A stretch of 26,501 bases of DNA, taken from positions 1 through 26,501 of the forward strand of contig URCT01000023.1 of the NCBI GenBank assembly GCA_900546385.1, in the 5' to 3' direction. The position numbers were made by a program, and so were the translations under genes. Of the stretch, positions 15,485-21,813 are shown in pieces; within the stretch, counting starts at the first letter, position 1; each line of letters begins with the position of its first letter. The notes below the pieces were generated by a model. The model searched no databases. It saw only the letters and a list, made by a program, of their open reading frames with translations, and was not told where the DNA came from. The DNA is from an uncultured Eubacteriales bacterium. Its GTDB lineage: Bacteria > Bacillota > Clostridia > Oscillospirales > CAG-382.

Positions 15485-15512
15485 TAAATGGGAATGGCGA
15501 CATTCCCATTTA
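15485..15512 (+). promoter_or_regulatory. Stable hairpin between binding protein and permease genes
   Basis: TAAATGGGAATG pairs perfectly with CATTCCCATTTA around GCGA, a GNRA tetraloop. No T-run follows, so it is more likely an mRNA-stabilising or processing hairpin than a terminator. Such elements commonly let the binding protein be made in excess over membrane subunits. Confidence 0.6.
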
Positions 15513-15530
15513 TGATATATGGAGAAAAAC

Positions 15531-16934
15531 ATGGTCAAAAACAAGAAAAAACGCACACTCATCGGCGTTCTTATCGTGGTTGTGCTGATCGCGGCCTTTA
15601 TCGGCGGCACGCTCATCGCGCAGAAGATCGCCGGAAGTGTTTCGCGCGAGCTTTCGGCAGAGGAAGCACAGCAGATTGTGGATACCACACTTGCGTCGCT
15701 GCCGAAATCGGTGTCAACGGGTGCTGTGTACGTAGCTGAAAACACCAAAGTGACGGTTAACGACGTGTCCTACGGTTCGGAAAAGGACGTGATTTTGGAC
15801 TGCACCTATGAGACCAAGGATGTGCTTTCCACCGTGCAGAACGGGATATCCTCCTACATTGCCGACGCGTATGGGCTGTATGTGAAAAATCAAGAAACCG
15901 GTACCAAAACCAACGCCACCAAGGTCAAGCTTTTGGTCGCAGAGGCCTTTGAACAGGATTTGAACGCGTCCGAAACGCTTTCCGGACAAATCGAACTGCG
16001 CATTTATGAAGTGAAAACCGGCGATTTTTCGCTGTATCTTTCGGATGAAACGGTCAACACCCTGTTCGGCGGTCTGCTCGATGCAAAAAAAATCATCGAC
16101 AGCACCGACACAGTCACCTTCAACGGCGAAGAAATCTCGATTGCCAACAAAAACACGCTTCGTACCGGTATCAAGGATTGTATCGCGTTAAACAACTATG
16201 ACAGCAAAAAGCCGGATACCGCCATCGGCGTTATCAAGGCGTGGAACACCTTCAAGTATGACTTCAACCGCAACTTTATCGTCAATAACCAATGGAAATA
16301 CCTTACGGACGGTCTTTTAACGACGCTCGGTCTTACGCTGTTCTCTTTACTCATCGGTATTTTTATCGGTTTTGTAGTGGCCATTATCCGCGTGACCCAT
16401 GAAAAGACCGGAAAAATCGGCGTGCTGTCGGCCATTTGTCAGGTCTATGTCACGGTGGTTCGCGGTGTTCCGCTCATGGTACAACTTTTAATCATGTATT
16501 TCGTTGTACTCCTGCCGCTCGGCGTCGGCAAATTCCCGGCGGCGGTGTTGTGCTTCGGCATCAACTCGGGCGCGTATGTTTCGGAAATCGTGCGCGGCGG
16601 CATTATGTCGATTGACAACGGACAGACCGAAGCCGGACGAAGCCTTGGCTTCAACTACTTAAAAACCATGTATTACATCGTTGTTCCGCAGGCGTTCAAG
16701 GCAGTTCTTCCAGCACTTGCCAACGAATTCATCGCACTGCTAAAAGAAACGTCGATTGCGTTCTATATCGGCGTGGCTGACTTAACGCTCGGCGGTCTCA
16801 AGATCCGTTCGATCACGTACAGCAACTTTATGCCTCTTGTGGCGGCGGCCATTATCTACTTAGTCGTGGTACTCATTTTGTCCAAATTGGTATCGATTCT
16901 CGAAAGGAGGTTAAGAAAAGGTGATAACCGTTAA
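15531..16934 (+). CDS. Amino-acid ABC transporter permease with unrecognised N-terminal extracytoplasmic domain
   Basis: A 467-residue protein. Residues 1-8 are basic and 9-31 form a transmembrane helix. Residues about 35-250 form a soluble, beta-rich extracytoplasmic domain I do not recognise. From about 255 (WKYLTDGLLTTLGLTLFSLLIG) a HisM/GlnP-type permease follows with its helices and the EAA motif EAGRSLGFNYLKTMYYIVVPQAFKAVLP at about 367-394. Typical permeases of this family have 210-230 residues, so the first half is extra. It is not a solute-binding domain of family 3, which is encoded separately upstream. I chose ATG 15531, six bases after GGAGA; the ATG at 15519 overlaps that site. 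It overlaps the ATPase gene by 14 bp. Confidence 0.88.
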   Translation: MVKNKKKRTLIGVLIVVVLIAAFIGGTLIAQKIAGSVSRELSAEEAQQIVDTTLASLPKSVSTGAVYVAENTKVTVNDVSYGSEKDVILDCTYETKDVLSTVQNGISSYIADAYGLYVKNQETGTKTNATKVKLLVAEAFEQDLNASETLSGQIELRIYEVKTGDFSLYLSDETVNTLFGGLLDAKKIIDSTDTVTFNGEEISIANKNTLRTGIKDCIALNNYDSKKPDTAIGVIKAWNTFKYDFNRNFIVNNQWKYLTDGLLTTLGLTLFSLLIGIFIGFVVAIIRVTHEKTGKIGVLSAICQVYVTVVRGVPLMVQLLIMYFVVLLPLGVGKFPAAVLCFGINSGAYVSEIVRGGIMSIDNGQTEAGRSLGFNYLKTMYYIVVPQAFKAVLPALANEFIALLKETSIAFYIGVADLTLGGLKIRSITYSNFMPLVAAAIIYLVVVLILSKLVSILERRLRKGDNR

Positions 16935-17652
16935 AGATCTATACAAGGATTTCGGCGAAAACGGCGAGATCAAGGTGTTAAAAGGTGTGAGCGAACACAT
17001 CGAAAAGGGCGAAAAAGTGGTTATCATCGGGCCGTCGGGCAGTGGTAAATCCACATTTCTTCGGTGTCTTAACCGCTTGGAGGAGCCGACGTCGGGTGAA
17101 ATCTACTTTGAAGACCAGCTGATTACCTCTCCCAAATGCAACATCGACAAGCTGCGCATGAAAATGGGCATGGTGTTCCAGCATTTCAATCTGTTTCCGC
17201 ATTTGTCGATCATGGATAATATCACGCTTGCGCCGATCAAGCTTTTGAAGAAGAGCAAGGAAGAAGCGCAGGAAAACGCGATGAAATTACTTGCGCGCGT
17301 CGGACTTCCCGATAAGGCAGACGCGTTCCCGGGACAGCTTTCCGGCGGACAGAAGCAGAGAATCGCCATCGCACGCAGTCTTGCGATGAATCCGGATGTG
17401 ATGTTATTTGACGAGCCGACCTCGGCACTTGACCCGGAAATGGTCGGCGAGGTGCTTGACCTCATGAAAGAGCTTGCGGAGGACGGCATGACCATGGTCG
17501 TCGTCACGCATGAAATGGGCTTTGCCAAAGAGGTTGCCAACCGGGTGCTGTTTATGGATGAGGGAATCATCTTGGAGCAAGGCTCACCGAAGGAAATTTT
17601 CACCTCTCCCAAAAGTCCGCGTCTCAAGGACTTCTTGTCAAAGGTTTTATAA
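16921..17652 (+). CDS. Amino-acid ABC transporter ATP-binding protein
   Basis: A 243-residue ATPase of the HisP/GlnQ type. Walker A is GPSGSGKST at 37-45, the Q-loop lies in GMVFQHFNLFPHLS, the signature is LSGGQKQR from 140, Walker B is VMLFDEP at 160-166, and the switch histidine lies in VVVTHEMGF near 197. Length and motifs are standard for polar amino-acid importers. Translation starts at GTG 16921, ten bases after AAGGAGG (16904-16910), inside the end of the permease gene, so translation is coupled. It is the last gene of the operon and is followed by two hairpins. Confidence 0.95.
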   Translation: MITVKDLYKDFGENGEIKVLKGVSEHIEKGEKVVIIGPSGSGKSTFLRCLNRLEEPTSGEIYFEDQLITSPKCNIDKLRMKMGMVFQHFNLFPHLSIMDNITLAPIKLLKKSKEEAQENAMKLLARVGLPDKADAFPGQLSGGQKQRIAIARSLAMNPDVMLFDEPTSALDPEMVGEVLDLMKELAEDGMTMVVVTHEMGFAKEVANRVLFMDEGIILEQGSPKEIFTSPKSPRLKDFLSKVL

Positions 17653-17664
17653 AAAATCGCATAC

Positions 17665-17700
17665 AAAAATCGCGTCCGAAAAGACGCGATTTTTGCTTTT
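17665..17700 (+). terminator. Terminator of the ABC importer operon
   Basis: AAAAATCGCGTC pairs with GACGCGATTTTT around CGAAAA, followed by GCTTTTTT. Confidence 0.9.
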
Positions 17701-17705
17701 TTACC

Positions 17706-17740
17706 AAACAAGCCGCAGAATTTTCTGCGGCTTGTTTTAT
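17706..17740. terminator. Second, bidirectional hairpin between convergent genes
   Basis: AAACAAGCCGCAGAA pairs perfectly (15 bp) with TTCTGCGGCTTGTTT around TT. It lies 14-17 bp past the GH39-like stop and most likely terminates that minus-strand gene, while backing up the importer terminator. Confidence 0.75.
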
Positions 17741-17753
17741 GCAATTTCAAAGC

Positions 17754-19127
17754 TTAAAGCTCTGCTTTTTCGATTTTGATCAAATACGTCGTAAAGTTGG
17801 GAAGCGTCAGATATGCGGCAGCCGTTTTGCCGGTCACGATCTCTTCGCGAACTAACTCTTCGTCGTGCGTTTCGTCCAAAATGTAGTAGGAGATCTTCAT
17901 CGGCTCGGTGATGTCCATATCGGCAAGCGTGATTTTGACGTTCTTTGCTTCTGCCGCGTCATTTTCATCGAAATGCGTGACAAGTACAGCCATTTTGCCG
18001 TTTTCCGCCTGCTCCTTGGCGGCGCAGACGTAAAGCGGCTCATAATCGCTGGTCGCTTCGACCGACATGCCGCACTTGACAAGCGCGTTGAACATACGGA
18101 ACGGATAGTAGCCCTTCAAACGGTCGCAGACATAGTCGGTGGCAAACAAACCGTTCATCGAGCAGGGTCTTGCGTCATAATACATCAGCATATCGAGCGG
18201 ACGGTATTGCGAACCGCACATGACCGCCGTCGTGAAGGACGCACCCTTCAAGCCCTTTTCGGCTTTAAGCGAATACAGCCAATCGTCGCCGCAGAAGCTG
18301 CGCACATAGTTCCACTCGTTCAAAATGCTTTCGGTCTTGGTAAAACCGTAGGAATCGAGCAGCTCGCGCACCTCGGATTCGATCTTCAAATCAATGCCCG
18401 GATGGTTGGCATAGCAATGCCACGAGAAAAAGTCCATCGGCACATTGTTTTCTTTGACAAAATCAAAGAATGCCTTTGTCCAGTCGGTAATGGCAACCGT
18501 TAAAGCCGGGCCGCCGATCTTGAGATGCGGGAAGCACTTTTTGAGGTGCGTTGCCGCCACACGGTACAATTCAAAGAATTCACGCATGGTGCCGCCCCAG
18601 CACTTTTTATCGACATAATCCGCATCGTCCGGCGCACCGTCCGGCTCGTTCCAGATTTCCCAATATTCGATGTCATAGTTGAAACCGTCCGCCCATCCTT
18701 CGGTATAGTGGCGAATGATGTGTTCGCAAATCTCCGCCCACTTTTGATTGTCCTTCGGCGGAAGCGTGCCGTATTTCTTCGGCCAATGCTCGATTTTCGA
18801 GCCAAGGCGGTAAAACGGCTTAACGCCGGCAAACACCATCACTTTGAGGTATTCGTCGGTGAGGGTGAAATCATAGGAGGCCGGGTCGTTGACATCCTTG
18901 TCAAAATCCGGGAAGATAGCAAGCATATCGACGGTATGTTCGCCGCCGTAGCTGGCATAAAACGCAGCGTCATGGGTTCTTGCATAGGGAATCTCGGCTT
19001 CACGGAAGGCATCAATGTTGGTGATGCGCTGGTCAACGGTGAATTTGTAAACCGGTCCGTTGTTGACAGCGTGCATCGGCTTCATTTTGCCGGTGTTTTT
19101 GGAAAAATTGACTTGAATCTGATTCAT
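17754..19127 (-). CDS. GH39-like glycoside hydrolase (clan GH-A)
   Basis: A 457-residue cytoplasmic protein without a signal peptide. The N-terminal TIM barrel has the clan GH-A features of family 39: WEIWNEPD with the acid/base Glu161, and ESILNEWNY with the candidate nucleophile Glu271. The barrel also has FSWHCYANHPG and a C-terminal beta-sandwich from about 365 (MAVLVTHFDENDAAEAKNVKI). Spacing of the two glutamates resembles known GH39 beta-xylosidases. Activity on a xyloside, arabinoside or other intracellular oligosaccharide is possible; the neighbouring rhamnose genes make a rhamnose-containing oligosaccharide a fair guess. I chose ATG 19127, preceded by GAGGAA; the longer start lies between the promoter and this site. 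A consensus promoter with a cre-like spacer precedes it. Confidence 0.72.
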   Translation of the reverse strand: MNQIQVNFSKNTGKMKPMHAVNNGPVYKFTVDQRITNIDAFREAEIPYARTHDAAFYASYGGEHTVDMLAIFPDFDKDVNDPASYDFTLTDEYLKVMVFAGVKPFYRLGSKIEHWPKKYGTLPPKDNQKWAEICEHIIRHYTEGWADGFNYDIEYWEIWNEPDGAPDDADYVDKKCWGGTMREFFELYRVAATHLKKCFPHLKIGGPALTVAITDWTKAFFDFVKENNVPMDFFSWHCYANHPGIDLKIESEVRELLDSYGFTKTESILNEWNYVRSFCGDDWLYSLKAEKGLKGASFTTAVMCGSQYRPLDMLMYYDARPCSMNGLFATDYVCDRLKGYYPFRMFNALVKCGMSVEATSDYEPLYVCAAKEQAENGKMAVLVTHFDENDAAEAKNVKITLADMDITEPMKISYYILDETHDEELVREEIVTGKTAAAYLTLPNFTTYLIKIEKAEL

Positions 19128-19161
19128 TGGCTGTTCCTCGCTTTTTTTAAGGTTCGAATTG

Positions 19162-19190
19162 ATTATAATGCAAGCGGAATCAAATGTCAA
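19162..19190 (-). promoter_or_regulatory. Consensus promoter of the GH39-like gene with cre-like spacer
   Basis: On the minus strand: TTGACA (19185-19190), 17 bp, TATAAT (19162-19167), a perfect consensus. On the plus strand the bases 19168-19182, ATGCAAGCGGAATCA, match the cre consensus WTGNAANCGNWNNCW at every position. CcpA bound here would block RNA polymerase. Confidence 0.75.
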
Positions 19191-19201
19191 CGGGTTTGGT
19201 T

Positions 19202-19216
19202 ACGAAAATTTTTCGT
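19202..19216. promoter_or_regulatory. Palindrome upstream of the GH39-like promoter
   Basis: ACGAAAATTTTTCGT is a perfect 7+1+7 palindrome, centred about 55 bp upstream of the predicted start site and just upstream of the -35. This is a usual place for an activator such as an AraC-type protein. No binder can be named. Confidence 0.4.
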
Positions 19217-19235
19217 GATCCGGGCAGGCGTAAAT

Positions 19236-19566
19236 GCCGTGCAAAACAGCACTTTCACATAAATAAACACACATATTCAAGTTCTTTTGCCCCACTTTTC
19301 TTTTAAGAAAAGTGGGCGAGGTCAAGGGCGAGCAGCCCTTGTCGCACTCCGCAGAGCGCGAAATCCCCTTCGCCGCTCGGAAACAATACAACTTCCTTTG
19401 CCGTGCAAAGCGGCACCTTCACAAAAAAGTAATACCCAAATATTCAAGTTCTTTTGCCCCTCTTTTCTTAAAAGAAAAGAGGGCGAGGTCAAGGGCGAGA
19501 AGCCCTTGTCGCCGTTCGCAAACGGCGAAACCTCTCTTGTCGCGCTCCGCAGAGCGCGAAATCCCC
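19236..19566. repeat. Tandem copies of a hairpin-rich intergenic repeat
   Basis: Copy A (19236 to about 19370) and copy B (19400-19566) share GCCGTGCAAA, CACNTTCACA, ATATTCAAGTTCTTTTGCCC, an adjacent 12-bp hairpin, GGGCGAGGTCAAGGGCGAG, GCCCTTGTCGC and CTCCGCAGAGCGCGAAATCC. Each copy folds into three or more stems. Hairpin 1 is CCCACTTTTCTT/AAGAAAAGTGGG (19291-19316) in A and CCCTCTTTTCTT/AAGAAAAGAGGG (19458-19483) in B, with a paired A-T to T-A change. Hairpin 2 is AAGGGC/GCCCTT in both. Copy B ends in two 31-bp subrepeats (19505-19566) sharing a CGCA loop. Short open frames cross it but have no ribosome binding site or family likeness. It lies between the GH39-like and hyi-like genes, and occupies nearly all of the gap. 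Confidence 0.75.
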
Positions 19567-19576
19567 TAAAAACCCC

Positions 19577-20329
19577 TTATAAATACAGCTTCTTGAAAAC
19601 CTGTAAACTCTCCTCCGGCGGCAAAACCGGGAAATATTCCAAGCCGCACGCACCGACGTAACCGGCTTTGTCGATCGCGTCAAATACAACCGCATAGTTA
19701 AGCTCACCGCTCTGTAACTCATGCCGTCCCGGATGCCCTGCCGCGTGAAGATGCGCAATAAGACCTAAATTTTTCGTTACCGACGGAATGATGTTGCCCT
19801 CCATAATCTGTTGATGATACATATCGTATACCACCTTGACAAAAGGGCTGTCCGCTTCACGAATCATGTCAAACGCCTCCGCCGCGCTTGTCAGATAATA
19901 GCCCGGATGGTCAACAAACGTGTTAAGCGGCTCAATCATGAGCGTCACACCATAGCTTTCCAAAATCGGCACAGCCGCGCGCAGCGTCGAAACAATGCTC
20001 TCATGCTGGAACGCACGCTCCGCACCGGTGTCAGGCCCCACCTGCGTGATGAGCTTTGCGGCACCAACACGCTTTGCCGCTTCACAGCTCTCACGGAGCG
20101 CCGTAAGATATACCTCGCGGTTTTCGGGCGAGGTCATGTTAAACTCCGACGTGCACATACTGATAAGCTCCACACCGGTCTCTTTGCAGACCGCGCGTAC
20201 CTTGTCAAGCTCCAAATCCTTCCACCGATACGTCTCGGCCGCATCAAAGCCGAGAGACGCCACCTTGCGGAGCGCGTCACAAAAATCAAGATTCCCGAAA
20301 AAACACGGAATCGGAATACAAAAACGCAT
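19577..20329 (-). CDS. Hydroxypyruvate isomerase-like TIM-barrel protein
   Basis: A 250-residue member of the xylose-isomerase-like TIM barrel (AP endonuclease 2) superfamily. Features include an N-terminal strand with FDAAETYRWKDLELD, LISMCTSEFNMT, KLITQVGPDTGAER, LMIEPLNTFVDHPGYYLTSAAEAF with a metal-binding Glu, VVYDMYHQQIMEGN with Asp/His, IAHLHAAGHPGRHE, and GLEYFP with the final Glu. The E...DMYHQQ...H...E arrangement and the YDMYHQQIMEGN motif are typical of hydroxypyruvate isomerase (Hyi)-like enzymes and tagatose/OtnI-type isomerases. I chose ATG 20329, nine bases after GGAAAGG; the ATG at 20338 abuts that site. Its own promoter and 15-bp repeats precede it. The substrate is uncertain. 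Confidence 0.8.
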   Translation of the reverse strand: MRFCIPIPCFFGNLDFCDALRKVASLGFDAAETYRWKDLELDKVRAVCKETGVELISMCTSEFNMTSPENREVYLTALRESCEAAKRVGAAKLITQVGPDTGAERAFQHESIVSTLRAAVPILESYGVTLMIEPLNTFVDHPGYYLTSAAEAFDMIREADSPFVKVVYDMYHQQIMEGNIIPSVTKNLGLIAHLHAAGHPGRHELQSGELNYAVVFDAIDKAGYVGACGLEYFPVLPPEESLQVFKKLYL

Positions 20330-20361
20330 TTCATTCATCCTTTCCAATCGTTTGACCCTTC

Positions 20362-20406
20362 TTACGTTAGCCACTCTTACTTTGGTCACTCTTACGCTAG
20401 TCACTC
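20362..20406 (-). repeat. Three 15-bp tandem repeats in the hyi-like 5' UTR
   Basis: Plus-strand units are TTACGTTAGCCACTC, TTACTTTGGTCACTC and TTACGCTAGTCACTC, with partial copies on both sides. On the mRNA they read GAGTGACYARCGTAA. They start at the predicted transcription start (about 20407) and end about 17 bases before the ribosome binding site, so they fill most of the leader. Confidence 0.85.
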
Positions 20407-20413
20407 TTACATC

Positions 20414-20442
20414 ATTATAAAGAAAATTCCGCCTAAAGTCAA
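20414..20442 (-). promoter_or_regulatory. Promoter of the hyi-like gene
   Basis: On the minus strand: TTGACT (20437-20442), 17-bp spacer, TATAAT (20414-20419). It lies downstream of the rhaA terminator, so this gene is a separate transcription unit. Confidence 0.8.
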
Positions 20443-20462
20443 GCCAAAAAACGCTGTCATGT

Positions 20463-20500
20463 AAAAAAACGCTGTCTGGCAAAAAAGCCGGACAGCGTTT
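20463..20500 (-). terminator. Terminator of the rha operon
   Basis: On the minus strand AAACGCTGTC-C-GGC pairs with GCC-A-GACAGCGTTT around a T-rich loop and runs into a U-tract. It lies 20 bp past the rhaA stop. A second copy of AAAAAACGCTGTC starts at 20447. Confidence 0.85.
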
Positions 20501-20519
20501 CGGTTATTTGTTTGTCGTT

Positions 20520-21773
20520 TTATCTCTTGGATAGCACGTCAGCCTCGTACTTCTTGATTTCTTCGAACCAAGACTTGTCGCCGGCCACGCCGCATCTTTC
20601 GCAGTATTCGGCCCAAACGTCGCCAAACGGCAGCGTCTTGACTTCTTCCTGCAGCATCATCAGCTCGGTGAGCTTGTTTTCGTCCTGCAAGGCTTTGAGA
20701 GCGGCATTCGGCGAAAGCATCGCGTAAAGCAGTGCCTTCTGCCAGCTGCGAAGTCCGACAGCCCATGCGGAAATACGGTTGATGCTTGCGTCAAAGTAGT
20801 CGAGCGCCATGTAAACACGGTCAAGTGCGTCGTTGCGGACGATTTCCTTGGCCATTTCTCTCGTTTCATCGTCAAAGAGAAGCACATGGTCGCTGTCCCA
20901 GCGCACGCCGCGCGTGATGTGGAGCGCGATTTCCGGGAAGAAGCAGAGAAGTGCCGGAATCTTATCCGAAACCACTTCGGTCGGATGATAGTGACCGTTA
21001 TCCATAAGCGGCAGGCACTTATCCTTATGCTCGGCGGCAAAGCTGAGGGTGAATTCAGCAGAACCGGCGGTGAAGGATTCCACGCCGATACCGAACACCT
21101 TGGATTCTACGCAAGGCTTTACAAGGTTGAAATCATACGGTTCGGAAAGGATTTCTTCGATGGAAGCCTTATAGCGCATACGCGGACCCATGCGGTCGGC
21201 CGGGATATCCTTGTAGCCGTCGCCCGTCCAAATGTTCATGACGCAGGGAATACCGGTCTCTTTGGCAAAGTATTCGGAAATGCGGATGCAGGCCTTGCCG
21301 TGGTTGATCCAAAAGCGTCTGGTCTCTTCATCCGGGCTGGAGAGCGTGAGGCCGTCCTTTACCTTGGGATGGGAGAAGAAGGTCGGGTTGAAATCGATGC
21401 CCATGCCGTGTGCTTTGGCAAACTCGACCCATTTCTTGAAGTGCTTGGGTTCAAGCGCGTCACGGTCGGCAAATTCGCCCTTTTCGAAAATGGCGTAGCA
21501 AGCGTGAACGTTGATTTTCTTCTTGCCGGGAACAAGCGACATGGCTTTATCCATATCGGCAAGCAGCTCTTCGGGCGTTCTTGCCTTGCCCGGATAGTTG
21601 CCGGTGGTCTGGATGCCGCCGGTGAGCGGGCCGTCGTGGTCGAAGCCGATAACGTCGTCGCCCTGCCAGCAGTGCATGGATACCGGAACGTTTTTGAGCG
21701 TTTCGATGACTTTTTCGGTGTCTACGCCGTAGGAAGCGTAAATGGCTTTTGCGGATTCATATCTCGCGTTCAT
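20520..21773 (-). CDS. rhaA: L-rhamnose isomerase
   Basis: A 417-residue enzyme of the usual RhaA length, converting L-rhamnose to L-rhamnulose in the cytoplasm. Family segments run the full length: VSMHCWQGDDVIGFD near the start, GGIQTTGNYPGKART, KINVHACYAI, DFNPTFFSHPKVKDGLTLSSPD, MNIWTGDGYKDIPADR, MDNGHYHPTE, and HITRGVRWDSDHVLLFDDE with the Asp/His metal ligands. ATG 21773 follows AGGAGG at seven bases. It is the last gene of the rha operon, 35 bp after rhaB, and is followed by a terminator. Confidence 0.97.
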   Translation of the reverse strand: MNARYESAKAIYASYGVDTEKVIETLKNVPVSMHCWQGDDVIGFDHDGPLTGGIQTTGNYPGKARTPEELLADMDKAMSLVPGKKKINVHACYAIFEKGEFADRDALEPKHFKKWVEFAKAHGMGIDFNPTFFSHPKVKDGLTLSSPDEETRRFWINHGKACIRISEYFAKETGIPCVMNIWTGDGYKDIPADRMGPRMRYKASIEEILSEPYDFNLVKPCVESKVFGIGVESFTAGSAEFTLSFAAEHKDKCLPLMDNGHYHPTEVVSDKIPALLCFFPEIALHITRGVRWDSDHVLLFDDETREMAKEIVRNDALDRVYMALDYFDASINRISAWAVGLRSWQKALLYAMLSPNAALKALQDENKLTELMMLQEEVKTLPFGDVWAEYCERCGVAGDKSWFEEIKKYEADVLSKR

Positions 21774-21799
21774 GGTTCATCCTCCTGATTCTTTTTTTG

Positions 21800-21813
21800 C
21801 GAAAACGATTACA
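21800..21813. promoter_or_regulatory. Cre-like site at the rhaB-rhaA junction
   Basis: CGAAAACGATTACA fits the catabolite-responsive element consensus at all positions except the first T. It overlaps the rhaB stop codon. CcpA bound here could act as a roadblock within the operon. A chance match is possible. Confidence 0.4.

Noticed and set aside
19287..19661. Overlapping open frames across the hairpin repeat
   Set aside because: They are Arg/Pro-rich by-products of the repeat, with no ribosome binding site and no resemblance to a protein family.
20362..20406. 15-bp repeats as a CRISPR array
   Set aside because: The units are contiguous without spacers, too short, and there are no cas genes.
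20886..21788. Long open frame antisense to rhaA (300 codons)
   Set aside because: Same reason: a shadow of a well-supported gene, without its own ribosome binding site.
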